11,000 nucleotides of DNA from Cristatella mucedo (taxonomy: Eukaryota; Bryozoa; Phylactolaemata; Cristatellidae), in NCBI GenBank assembly GCA_009760855.2, contig WPIO01000005.1:386501-397500 (forward strand), read 5' to 3'. The translations under genes and the position numbers were made by a program. The notes below the pieces were generated by a model, which ran no database searches, had not been told where the DNA came from, and worked only from the letters and a program-made list of their open reading frames with translations. Of the stretch, positions 1-7,339 are shown piece by piece (the stretch's first letter is position 1; each line of letters starts with the position of its first letter).

Positions 1-170
1 GTGCTGGCTTTGAATTTAATAGCACACCTGCTGGCCCCGTACCAGCTGCCTTGGCTGGGAAATTCAAGTAAGAGATGAGTGTTGCTGCATTTCTTAGATT
101 TGACAACCGAGCCAAGGGCTATCGTAGATTATTGTCTTGGCCTAGCTAAGACAAAATTACAAGCACATTC
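1..170. other. Unassigned non-coding sequence
   Basis: No convincing ORF, repeat or RNA gene is visible here. Base composition is mixed and stop codons occur in all frames. It ends just before the direct repeat that brackets the palindrome. Confidence 0.4.
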
Positions 171-172
171 CT

Positions 173-287
173 ACGATTTGCTGACTCTGCCGAGATGCTA
201 ACACTACGCCCAGTGACGAGGTCAGGCAAATGCCTGACCTCGTCACTGGGCGTAGTGTTAGCATCTCGGCAGTCTCTAACGATTTGC
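173..287. repeat. Perfect 42-bp inverted repeat flanked by 9-bp direct repeats (foldback or MITE-like)
   Basis: Positions 187-228 and 231-272 are exact reverse complements over all 42 bases, separated only by AA at 229-230. The same nine bases, ACGATTTGC, occur just outside at 173-181 and 279-287, with extended similarity (CTACGATTTGCTGA against CTAACGATTTGCAGA). This is the pattern expected of a small foldback transposable element of 97 bp (182-278) with a 9-bp target-site duplication, a length typical of Mutator-like elements among others. No transposase is present, so any such element would be non-autonomous. The terminal five or six bases are not themselves well inverted, which weakens the transposon reading. 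A structural RNA hairpin, or a foldback artefact of cloning or assembly, are the alternatives. Confidence 0.85.
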
Positions 288-984
288 AGATGGGTCTGTG
301 AAACTGCAAGTCATTATGAGTTTTAAATGCGATTCACTCGACTGGTCAAAGAGCTAATCACTCCACCCAGAGTTTGCACTTGTGTGAGTGCATAACGACT
401 TTTGCAGGCATGCTGACTTGAGTAGAGTCTCTCTGTTGGCTCTGCCAGAGAGGCGGTAGCTTTTGGTGCGATTGATTTCCAGGCCTTCTTGAGCCTTCTT
501 GATTATCTGGCCTCAGCATCGACGGCACTGCGCTTAATTGGTCAGGGCCTATCTTAGTGGAAGCATGTGGATCAAAGATTTAAAAAGCAAGCGTTCACCT
601 GGTGGGCCTTCGAAGTGCGTGGTACTCCAGCAATATTATCTAGATGAGCTTCTTCTCAGAATGCATACTACTCCGCCTTACCAATGTAATCGCAAAATAC
701 AATCTGGACTTTCATTGTATGCAGATTACACACAGCTGCACTTGTGCTTTGATATTTGCCTGGCCTTCAGGCACCTCGAACTCTCAACATCCTTCGGCAT
801 GTACCACTGACGTTTGCACTTCCACGGCAGTGAGCTTTCTCAAATTAAGTGATGAAACAAGCTTCTACTGGTTATTGGCAAGCATAGAGTTAGTGAGACT
901 CTGATAAGTCTAGCCCTCAGAATGGGCGTGGTCGATCAGCATATCTCTTGCAGCCACTGCACGGAACTCAGATGCACCATTCCA
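288..984. other. Unassigned non-coding sequence with a short tandem duplication
   Basis: The ORFs are short (at most 90 codons), overlap each other and match no family I recognise. The only local structure is a 10-bp direct duplication, GCCTTCTTGA, repeated back to back at about 492-511. The right end runs into the first recognisable codons of LINE-E, whose true 5' boundary cannot be placed. Confidence 0.35.
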
Positions 985-1612
985 AAAATTACACTTTCAT
1001 TTAATGACCTTATCAGCTTCACAATCAAGTCTACCTAGATTCAGCTGCGAAATATCGCAAAAATTGGGCTTGCTTAGATTAGGATATTGCAGCCTAACTG
1101 GTCGTGCTTTTGTGACATCTAGAATCGACTTTTGCAGCTTACTACGAACAGGTCTTCCTGCCAGAGCAATAAGGTGCTGCAGCTGCTCCCCAAATCTGCA
1201 GTCAGACTTGTCTATTGTGAAGGTCGCAACTGCCACATTACGCCACTTCTCACCAACCTGCACTGGCTACCCGTAAAGCAACGTTTCGCCTTCGAGGTTC
1301 TGTGACTCCCTTTTAGATCCCTTTATTCTCTTGCTCCGGCCAAGCACTGAAATACTTCTTAATCAAGCTTCCAATCGTACCACGAGTTGTCTGATTCAAG
1401 TCGTGTAGCTGTACCTTAAAATAAACCTCAAATCCCTTAAAGATGATGCCAGATCTGCCAGCCGGTGGAGATGTTCCCTGATCTTGGCTCCCAAGGTGTG
1501 AAGCTCGTGACTGACAGATGCCACTGTGGCCCCCTGACTAGATGACATCCAGAAAGAAGCTAAACAACTCTACTGCTCTGCACAACATTTGCTTCGTTAT
1601 TGTGAATTAAAA
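985..1612 (+). pseudogene. LINE-E: decayed C-terminal part of a non-LTR retrotransposon reverse transcriptase
   Basis: Reading across frameshifts recovers the ordered signature seen downstream of the catalytic palm in CR1/L2/jockey-type LINE reverse transcriptases. An L-S-F segment comes at 994 and QLRNIAKI at about 1052, both in frame 1. AFVTSRIDFC follows at 1106 in frame 2, then LQLLPKSAVRLVY at 1177 and LHWLPVKQRFAFEVL at 1258, back in frame 1. Premature stops occur, including TAG at about 1049 and TGA at 1303. Further weak similarity, an SDSSR-VAVP segment and an APKV-SS-LTDAT segment, continues to about 1560 and matches the usual C-terminal end. The catalytic YADD region is absent, so this is a 5'-truncated, dead copy. 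Alignment of these motif blocks is from family knowledge; the exact clade is not resolved. Confidence 0.85.
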
Positions 1613-1640
1613 GCAATAACAATAACAATAATAACAATGA
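1613..1640 (-). repeat. AAT/AAC microsatellite: 3' tail between two LINEs
   Basis: A run of AATAAC and AAT units. Read on the minus strand (TTATTGTTATTG) it is the simple-repeat tail following the LINE-A 3' end, as also seen after LINE-B, LINE-D and both tail-only copies. On the plus strand it directly follows LINE-E, so the two elements abut tail-to-tail here. Confidence 0.75.
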
Positions 1641-1820
1641 TACATTTTATTAGCACCTTCAGAGAATTAAATCTCTTTCTAGGCACTAGACATTTGCTGT
1701 AAAGGAAGAATGTCAATATCGTTAGTGATAGCATGTACAGCATTCAGCATTCATGAGCACACCAAGAACAAGACACACGAACCCAGCAAATGCTGTGAGG
1801 AACAGAAGTCTATTTTAAGG

Positions 1821-1986
1821 GCCACGATAGCCCGTGAGGTAAGGTGCTCGCTCTTCACGGTCGAGGTCGTGGGTTCGAATCTTGCTGTGGGCGATCCTTC
1901 ATTGCTAACTACAATCAGTGGGGATAGCCACTAAGGCTCTTCTGTCACTATATAAACAAGGCTGTTAAATCAGTTAATTTTTTTTT
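1821..1986 (+). mobile_element. SINE-1: tRNA-derived SINE inserted in LINE-A
   Basis: The 5' part resembles a tRNA gene: an A-box-like segment (TAGCCCGTGAGG, 1828-1839), the AAGGTGCTCGC stretch common in tRNA-derived SINEs, then GAGGTCGTGGGTTCGAATC with an almost perfect pol III B box (GGTTCGAATC, 1872-1881). The 3' body has no tRNA character and ends in a run of nine T (1978-1986). It breaks LINE-A exactly where the related LINE-B and LINE-D copies are continuous, which gives boundaries independently of the SINE sequence. No long target-site duplication is visible. The anticodon-arm stem is poorly formed, so a genuine tRNA gene is unlikely. Confidence 0.8.
1872..1881 (+). promoter_or_regulatory. 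Pol III B box of SINE-1
   Basis: GGTTCGAATC matches the consensus internal promoter element GGTTCGANTCC apart from the last C, which is T here. With the A-box-like site about 33 bases upstream it would bind TFIIIC in an active copy; present activity is unknown. Confidence 0.7.
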
Positions 1987-2165
1987 CAGCTTCTTTTTAA
2001 AAGCCATCAAGTCAGGGGATGTCGTGACGTCAGTGGGGGAGTGAGGGACAGGCTTTGGGGCATAAGAACTAAAGGCACAGTCTCCAAAGGATCTGATTTT
2101 AGTTAGAGGCACAGCTGAACGACTTGAATTGCCCCTAGTGTGCTTGCGCATGCTGAAATTGTGTC

Positions 2166-2900
2166 TGTTTCAGCTAACCAATGGACTTGCTTCTTTTCCT
2201 GTATATGAAGAGTACCTTGAAGAAATATTTCATACTCATAGAGGGCTGCCGTGCAAAAGTTTATTGCTATTACTATTACCCGCATGTGGCTCCAAAATCA
2301 ACGGACAGCATATTTATTCGAGTCAGTTGTTGGCAGTCAGAGGTCGTTCTGGTGAGGGCCAACAACTTTAGCACCAGCAGGATTGCAGCCGAGTAGGGTG
2401 ATCCCATTCTGGCTATCTTCTAATCACAGATGCTGCTGCTGGTGATTTATTCACACCTGTTAGTGCCATTATTTAGTGACACAAGGATGAGTTGTTTTGT
2501 TCAGTAAGCCTGTGCTTGCTGGCAAGATGATTTGGATAGTGAGGTGACATCATGTCTGCTCCTTCACATGCTGCAACACATTCGTCAATTCTATCGCATT
2601 ATCACGTGCTTCAGTCTGAAGGCATTCAAAGGATGATCATCTTTGCACAAGGCTGTCTGATGAATCTCTTAGCTGCAGAAGCCTCATCAAAAGAAGTGCA
2701 GGCATGCTTGATCTGACAAGATGGCTGGTGAAGTTGGTCTTCACAGTAATGACAGTAGCCTGTTGCTGCTCATAGATCCCATTGTGCCAACAAAAGTGGG
2801 CCTCAATCTTAGTGAAAGAAATCTGACATGCCGGTTCGTCCTGTTCAGGTTGGCTTTGTAGTTTGCTGCTCAACAAAGCCCGGATGCCTCCTCGGGCTGT
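2166..2900. other. Unassigned non-coding sequence
   Basis: ORFs of up to 80 codons exist on both strands but overlap each other and show no recognisable domain. There is a short CTG-rich patch near 2425-2445. No RNA gene or repeat shared with the rest of the window was found. Confidence 0.35.
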
Positions 2901-2901
2901 A

Positions 2902-2930
2902 ACTTACCTGAAAAGGAAATGATGAGAAGC
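2902..2930 (-). promoter_or_regulatory. Candidate recursive (zero-length exon) splice site
   Basis: On the minus strand the sequence is TTTCCTTTTCAG followed at once by GTAAGT. The left half is a good 3' splice site (nine uninterrupted pyrimidines, then CAG), with more pyrimidines upstream (CTTCTC), and the right half is a perfect 5' splice site. Juxtaposed acceptor and donor with no exon between is the arrangement of ratchet points that split very long introns in stages in flies and vertebrates. If real, this position lies in a long intron of a minus-strand gene whose exons are outside the window. No exon can be confirmed here, so the assignment rests on the motif alone. Confidence 0.4.
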
Positions 2931-3300
2931 TGACAAAAACTAGCAGCTGAAACCACAAGCAACAGCCGGATAGAAACCCGAGATTCAGTCAGGTGGCTCT
3001 GCCATGAGATCTGCAGCCTGCCTGCTGACACGGCTTATTTACACTTGAGCCTACCGTTTCCAGATCAGTAGGGAGGGGCTGCCCGCAGCCGTGTCCCCCT
3101 TCTTCTTCGTCTGCCCCACTGCCTGACGGAGAGAAAGAAAACAGAATACTATGCAAAAAGGAAAGAAGCGTGCTGCCCCATGCGCCATTTCTAGCTCTAG
3201 AACAAGTACACGAGCTGATTTGGGTGGTTTGTTGAGCAAAGATCTAGATGTTCCATTCACCAGGCACAAGTTAAAAACACCGAGAGAAGAATTAAGATAC
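2931..3300. other. Unassigned non-coding sequence
   Basis: No recognisable protein or RNA feature. A minus-strand ORF of 72 codons at 3051-3269 has no known motif and is probably chance. Confidence 0.3.
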
Positions 3301-3304
3301 GATC

Positions 3305-3338
3305 GGAGCTGAAGTGGATATGCTTGGAGCTGAAGTGG
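3305..3338. repeat. 13-bp direct repeat, spaced 21 bp
   Basis: GGAGCTGAAGTGG occurs at 3305-3317 and again at 3326-3338, so the period is 21 bp with an unrelated filler between. A short local duplication, probably replication slippage. Confidence 0.75.
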
Positions 3339-3394
3339 TACTCCAGGAGGAAGTTATGCAATAGAACATGAGGCTATTTTGAGCAAAAGAATGT

Positions 3395-3460
3395 GAAAGA
3401 TGGAGAAAGAGAGAAAGAGAAAGAGAGAGAAAAAGAGAAAGAAAGAGAGAGAGTGAGAGC
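3395..3460. repeat. GA-rich polypurine tract
   Basis: About 65 bases consist almost entirely of A and G on the plus strand, mainly GAAAGA and GAGAGA units, with only three T (3404, 3411 and 3454). Such a polypurine:polypyrimidine tract can form triplex DNA and, in some animals, bind GAGA-type factors. The Ser/Leu/Phe-rich ORFs on the opposite strand are translations of this tract and not genes. Confidence 0.9.
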
Positions 3461-4270
3461 CTGCTGCAAAGCAGCTGAGCTTTCACCATGCTGGTTATAT
3501 GCATGAAGCAAATTTGCTGCTGTGTAGTAGCTCGAGTGACTTGACTTGAGCAGATGGAAAAAGGTTGACAGGAGTAAGAGAAAATCCAAAACACTATGTA
3601 ACACAATCTTACTTTCTATTTGTTCCTCGGTAGTAAGGTTGTTTTGCAATTACTTTTGCCCCAAAAGTACAGAAAATGATCACTGCTCTTTAATAAAGTT
3701 GTGTTTGTGAGTAGGGCAGTGATCAATCTGAAATTTACTTACTGTCTAAAATATTGCAGACATAGCACCTAAAGTCCCAAGTTAAAAAATAAATTCATAT
3801 TTTTATTGACAGTATATTTTTGGCAGATAATCACACGAGAAAAACATACCGTATTCAAACTTGAATTGTTTTAGAAACTAAAACCGGAACAGTTACCTTA
3901 ATTGCGGATCACTAAAAGAAGTCCTTGAGGCATACTACTGATAAGCTGTTCTATGCATTAATACATACTAGTTATTGATACATTCTTTATATATTTTCCA
4001 GTAACATAACTAGCATAAATACAGGAAATACAGGAGCCTTAAAATCACCAGTTCAGTTTAGCTCTAGTCACCTAAGTGGATACATATTTGCATTTTGCTT
4101 GAGATGACATCAATAGGCTGCAAGCATTGTAAAGTCTTTGGGTTATCATATGCACACCGAAAGTCGCTCAGGCTTTTAGTGAGCTAGGCAAAGCTCTCCT
4201 GCATGACACCAACATAGTCTTTGCGGCGTTATGGAATTACGGGTGGAGGAGATACATTTCATTACATGCT
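3461..4270. other. AT-rich non-coding sequence
   Basis: AT-rich, with many stop codons and no ORF worth noting. It contains a short inverted repeat around an AATAAA (listed separately). Nothing else was recognised. Confidence 0.4.
3677..3725. repeat. Inverted repeat enclosing AATAAA
   Basis: TGATCACTGC (3677-3686) is an exact inverse of GCAGTGATCA (3716-3725), extending to 12 pairs with one G-T. The 25-29-base loop contains AATAAA, a possible polyadenylation signal, near 3691. No coding sequence leads into it, so a transcript end is not shown. Confidence 0.6.
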
Positions 4271-4274
4271 CACT

Positions 4275-4313
4275 AGCACTGCCGGGACACGGGACCCGTG
4301 CAGACCGAGTGCT
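4275..4313. repeat. Nested hairpin with CACGGG-A-CCCGTG core
   Basis: The core CACGGG (4288-4293) and CCCGTG (4295-4300) are inverse around one A. The outer AGCACT (4275-4280) pairs with AGTGCT (4308-4313) symmetrically about the same centre, with a bulged CGG/CCG pairing between. It could fold as a compact stem in DNA or RNA. No function is indicated. Confidence 0.6.
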
Positions 4314-4399
4314 CTGTGGGAAGCAGCAGCTTCCTTCAAGTGGGAGTCGCTGGTGAGCTACTCCAGCAACCTGGTGCTGATGCCACCACTGCACGTCAA

Positions 4400-4494
4400 A
4401 CTAATCGAGCCCACGACCTCGGTCATCAAATACATTCACCTTGACCTTGGTTCAAGGCGAGCACCTTGACCGCTGTGCCAAACCAGCTAGGCCA
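4400..4494 (-). mobile_element. SINE-2: tRNA-like SINE fragment
   Basis: Read on the minus strand it starts with an A-box-like TTTGGCACAGCGG followed by TCAAGGTGCTCGCC and, further on, GAGGTCGTGGGCTCGATTAG, a degraded B box. The blocks AAGGTGCTCGC and GAGGTCGTGGG are shared with SINE-1. The spacing between the boxes is too long because about 25 bases are inserted in the anticodon region, containing a copy of CAAGGT, probably a local duplication. The body downstream does not resemble SINE-1. Confidence 0.6.
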
Positions 4495-5198
4495 ATGCAT
4501 TACTATGCTGGTTACAAAAGCAAAGATTTCAGCGAACCAATGCTCGTGTCTATACTTTTTAGGCATAGCATCTTTCAGAAAAAACTTCTACTAACCTACC
4601 GTCCTAACCAAGATCTATGCTGTAGCCGATGGAATGCTTAGCAACCATGGTTCATCAACAGCTCTACGATACCGACAGCACCCTTTGCACAGCCCAAACT
4701 CACCGAAGTGCTCAGGATAACCAGCCCCCCCACATGACGGGCCCACAGACGGGGACCGGGGCTGCTCTGAGCGAGGTCAAGGTTGCAATCTGATCAAGTT
4801 CTGCCGCTCGGCATCTGCTCAGCACTGGACACGCCATGCTCAGTGTCACTTAGGGAGCACCACATTAAATAAAGCAGGCAGGACCTAACGACTGATAGGC
4901 GCACTGGTAGATGGTCGAGGTCCGAGGAAGACCCTGCCACTTGCCCTTCAACTGCACTGCCTTCCCTAGCAACCCGTCGTCTGATGAGTGAGTGCTTCGG
5001 AGTGGCTGGGGGGAGTGGAACGCTCTGCCGAATGGCTGCACTGCCTCTTCTGCACAGCACGTCTCTTATGATACGAAAAATGACTCAGGTTGAAAAGGGC
5101 ATGCAGACGCAGACGGTGATCGGCACCCTGGGATCCACATCCGACTGAAAGACCGTGATCAGTCACCAGCGATCAGCGGCATCACAGTGGAAGCAGTG
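4495..5198. other. Unassigned non-coding sequence, becoming GC-rich
   Basis: No recognisable gene. ORFs of 66-88 codons on the minus strand (4794-5166) lack known motifs. A stretch around 4775-4800 (GAGGTCAAGGTTGCAATC) weakly recalls a SINE B-box region but has no A box. Confidence 0.35.
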
Positions 5199-5250
5199 GC
5201 CCCCCTCCGTCCGTCCCCCCTCCGTCCCTCCGCCTGCTGCTGCTGCTTTG
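5199..5250. repeat. C-rich CCTCCGTCC tract and CTG run
   Basis: Repeated CCCTCCGTCC-type units followed by four or five CTG/CTGC triplets. Low complexity, lying at the start of the GC-rich segment that ends in the donor site at 5422. Confidence 0.8.
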
Positions 5251-5427
5251 CTCTAGCTCTTCAGCTCACTCTCGGCCCCGTCTCACTCGTCTGCAAGCCA
5301 CGGGAGCATAGGCAGTGACACGTGGCCCGACGAGGAAAGTTGCTCCTTGGAGGTCAAGGCCACAGCTGCTGACAGGTTGCCAGTTCACGGCTGTGGGGGG
5401 GGGGCATGCCAGACATGTCAGGTAAGT
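5199..5427 (+). other. Possible GC-rich first exon with start codon and splice donor
   Basis: A GC-rich segment with C-, CTG- and G-runs (ten G at 5395-5404) leads to ATG at 5406, an open frame of five codons (MPDMS) and then CAG|GTAAGT with the cut after 5421, a perfect 5' splice site. This would fit a GC-rich 5' UTR with a very short coding start in phase 1. There is no TATA box, and no matching acceptor with a readable second exon is visible downstream, so this may be coincidence. Confidence 0.2.
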
Positions 5428-5492
5428 CATAGAGTCAGCACTGCTGCCAGGGGAGAACTACGTTAGAGAAGCATTACGCTAGCCAGCTGATT

Positions 5493-5503
5493 AAAAAAAA
5501 AAA
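5493..5503. repeat. Poly(A) run of 11
   Basis: Eleven consecutive A just beside the SINE-like fragment at 5521-5576. It lies downstream of that fragment only if the fragment is read on the minus strand, where it appears as T11 and could serve as a pol III terminator or eroded tail. Confidence 0.7.
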
Positions 5504-5520
5504 TGGAAACTTATTTTGAC

Positions 5521-5576
5521 AATGCACACTCCCATGACAGCTTTTCAATCAGCACTCTAACCGGACCGCCGGCTTA
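5521..5576 (-). mobile_element. SINE-6: eroded tRNA-like fragment
   Basis: On the minus strand GGTCCGGTTAGAGTGCTG is a good A-box region, followed 20 bases later by CATGGGAGTGT, the same eleven bases that precede the B box of SINE-5. The B box itself is degraded (GTGCATTGTC). Similarity to SINE-5 suggests one subfamily, but the region is short. Confidence 0.45.
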
Positions 5577-6230
5577 ATGTGAACGTGAAAGACCCTCTAT
5601 CTGGGCGGGGAGCCTTAGGTGCAGCCAAACTTTCAGTTGCCGCCAGGCAGCCTCGCACCAACAACGGCCCAGCTCACGTGTCTTTAAGGCCATAAGCTGA
5701 CCTTCAAGAAGGCTTACGGACTATGGCCGGTTCGGTCTGAACATTCTCGTAGCGTTCATGCTCAGTGATGTGAAAAGCACGCAGGCATGCAAATAGCCAG
5801 GAGCAATATATGCATGCACATAAAGGCAGCCAAAGCATTCCAATACTTTATGTCCAGTAGCTTGACTATGAAGTGCCACAAAGTGCCAACTGGAGAGCTT
5901 CACGACTTCCCCACGGCTTCTGTCAAGCCAGGCACAATACTTGTCGGGGGGGGGCCGTTTTCCATTCTATGCTTGCAACTCATAATTCAAACAATTTTGA
6001 GTGCACTTAAGATGCAAGCGAACGTTTTACGTAGTGCTCGTGAATTGTCTTTCATTTACTTAAGCGTGCTAGAATTTTACATGCCATTGTCTCTGGTCAG
6101 CTCAAAGTCTTCGTAACCAGTAATCATTTTTTAATTGCCCATTTCCTTCACAGCGAGCACATTTTGATTTGTATGTGACTGCCTAGACCTTCCAACTCTG
6201 TCCCAGCAAGCCGAATCTTACAGTCCAAAT
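5577..6230. other. Unassigned non-coding sequence
   Basis: A plus-strand ORF of 109 codons (5787-6116) has no recognisable motif; it includes nine G in a row at 5946-5954 and reads as random protein. GGTTCGGTC near 5729 resembles a B box, with no clear A box. No gene is called. Confidence 0.35.
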
Positions 6231-6239
6231 AACCGGCGA

Positions 6240-6312
6240 TGCCGTCATTTGAACATCGTGGATTGAACCCACGACCTCGTGTATGAAGCAAGCAGTCCAT
6301 GACCAAGCTTTT
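6240..6312 (-). mobile_element. SINE-3: tRNA-like SINE fragment
   Basis: On the minus strand GCTTGGTCATGGACTGCTTGC (A-box region, weak) is followed by GAGGTCGTGGGTTCAATCC, where GGTTCAATCC is a good B box (6260-6269). The block GAGGTCGTGGGTTC is identical to SINE-1. The A box is eroded, so it is probably an old inactive copy. Confidence 0.65.
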
Positions 6313-6329
6313 TATCAGCTGCTGATAAA
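6311..6329. repeat. Short palindrome TTTATCAGC-T-GCTGATAAA
   Basis: Nine-base arms are exact inverses around a single T. It lies directly at the 5' edge of SINE-3 and may be chance or a protein-binding site; contains GATAA on both strands. Confidence 0.7.
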
Positions 6330-6502
6330 TAGGAAGCAGAGCATCGTTTAAGGCTGGTGGTATGCGACTGCTGCTGCTAAAGTCATTATGGGAGGGCAGC
6401 TCTCCTTCTATTCTCTTTGCTACCATCGAATTTCATGCAACCGTCATAGGAGCTATTTCCTCATAATGCCTAGCGGTACAAAGATCTAGCTGCTCAGACT
6501 TT

Positions 6503-6554
6503 TCAGATAGATCAGATAAATAATGAGATCAGATAGATCGGATGGATAATGGGA
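6503..6554. repeat. Two-copy 26-bp tandem repeat
   Basis: TCAGATAGATCAGATAAATA with its last six bases (6503-6528) is repeated at 6529-6554 with about four substitutions. GATAGATC motifs recur inside. The core TCAGATAGAT appears once more near 6600, followed by GGTCGTTCC, which is itself repeated from 6585. Probably slippage-derived. Confidence 0.8.
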
Positions 6555-7030
6555 TGAAAGTGGCTTTGATGTTGTTTACCCGAGGTCGTTCCATCAAATG
6601 TCAGATAGATGGTCGTTCCCTTTCTAGTTCTAGATTAGTATTCCATGCATCTTTACCCAAACGATGCAAGTGCATTTACAACTGCCCTGACTGCTCTCAA
6701 AATCTCGTGCCTTCTTCTAATTGCATGCTTTCCCTCTGCCATCATCACTGCTGTTAGACGGTTACTATTCCATATTGCATAGTCGTGCACAGACAACCTG
6801 CGTAGGTGATACATCTGGGAATAGAAACACATGCCAGGTGGGCAGTCCATCAAACTCCAAACAGTCAGCTCCCCACAGACTAGCCAAGATTACGTCTGCC
6901 CCATCGGACACTTTCTGGGTATGTCAAATGAAGACACGTGGGAATCGATGTAGAAATGACAGCAGGACTCGTTTGGTACGAGTAGAGCAATCACTTTACT
7001 TTCGTTCGAACAACAAGAGGTCAGGTATGC
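6555..7030. other. Unassigned non-coding sequence
   Basis: Short overlapping ORFs on both strands without motifs. Nothing else was recognised. Confidence 0.35.
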
Positions 7031-7032
7031 CC

Positions 7033-7103
7033 TAAGGCTCAGGAGTTTAACCCGTATGGGCATCCGGTGTCCAAGGCAAGCATCTTATCAACTGCCCCGT
7101 GCC
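7033..7103 (-). mobile_element. SINE-4: possible tRNA-like fragment
   Basis: On the minus strand GGCACGGGGCAGTTGATAAG, then ATGCTTGCCTTGGACACC and, later, GGGTTAAACTCC, follow the order and spacing of tRNA-derived SINE A and B boxes. The B box has two mismatches to GGTTCGANTCC. The TTGCCTTGG piece resembles the SINE-2 anticodon region. Weak evidence. Confidence 0.4.
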
Positions 7104-7214
7104 ACCGAGAACAACTTCAAGTCTCTTGATGCAGACCATGCAGGTCATCGACGTTACAGCAAAGGACAGCAGTAGGCCTGCCCTAGCAACGTTGGGAAGC
7201 CCGAGGAGCACCGA

Positions 7215-7250
7215 CACTCTGGAAGCGGACCGATTAGTGGCACCGATTAG
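7215..7250. repeat. Short direct repeat GACCGATTAGT/CACCGATTAGT
   Basis: ACCGATTAGT occurs twice 14 bases apart at about 7227-7249. A small local duplication. Confidence 0.5.
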
Positions 7251-7271
7251 TCATCCACTCGTCGGTTGCTT

Positions 7272-7336
7272 CCTGACTACTGTGGGGGAGCACTGTACGC
7301 CTGAGAGACCACATGGGAGTGTTCGACTCTAGTCCA
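7272..7336 (+). mobile_element. SINE-5: tRNA-like fragment with exact B-box core
   Basis: The B-box core GTTCGACTC (7321-7329) matches the consensus GTTCGANTC exactly. GGGGGAGCACTGT upstream corresponds to the end of an A box, at the expected distance. CATGGGAGTGT just before the B box is shared with SINE-6. The overall fold is not convincing enough for a tRNA gene. Confidence 0.5.
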
Positions 7337-7339
7337 ACA

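Larger units (their letters stand above)
1613..2165 (-). mobile_element. LINE-A: 5'-truncated non-LTR retrotransposon 3' end, split by a SINE
   Basis: On the minus strand, codons from about 2151 down to 1990 read as a reverse-transcriptase C-terminus with a KIRSFGDCAFSSYAPK segment, a TDVTTSPDLMAFKKKLK segment and no intact WNSLP motif (KPVPHS takes its place). The expected continuation (THLF-TAF) is lost because a SINE lies between 1821 and 1986. Beyond it the 3' UTR resumes at 1820 and runs to the family 3' terminus at about 1641-1685, which on the minus strand reads CCTAGAAAGAGATT then TTCTCTGAAGGTGCT, followed by the ATT/GTT tail. Blocks are shared with LINE-B and LINE-D at the same relative positions. 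Upstream similarity fades near 2165. It is dead. Confidence 0.85.

Noticed and set aside
187-272. Bacterial-type terminator or CRISPR repeat
   Set aside because: Single palindrome without T-run or spacer array in a clearly eukaryotic repeat context.
1821-1895. Functional tRNA gene at the SINE-1 head
   Set aside because: B box is good but the acceptor and anticodon stems do not close properly, and the unit has a 90-base non-tRNA body and interrupts a LINE.
3292-3649. Leu/Ser/Phe-rich ORFs resembling membrane segments
   Set aside because: They are direct translations of the GA/CT tract at 3395-3460 and not evidence of a membrane protein.
4760-4800. SINE-like GAGGTCAAGGTTGCAATC
   Set aside because: Weak B-box similarity only, with no A box at the right distance.
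5690-5740. Possible tRNA-like piece with GGTTCGGTC
   Set aside because: Only a partial B box; no convincing A box or shared block with the other SINEs.
5787-6116. 109-codon plus-strand ORF
   Set aside because: No motif, spans a nine-G run, and is within the length expected by chance.
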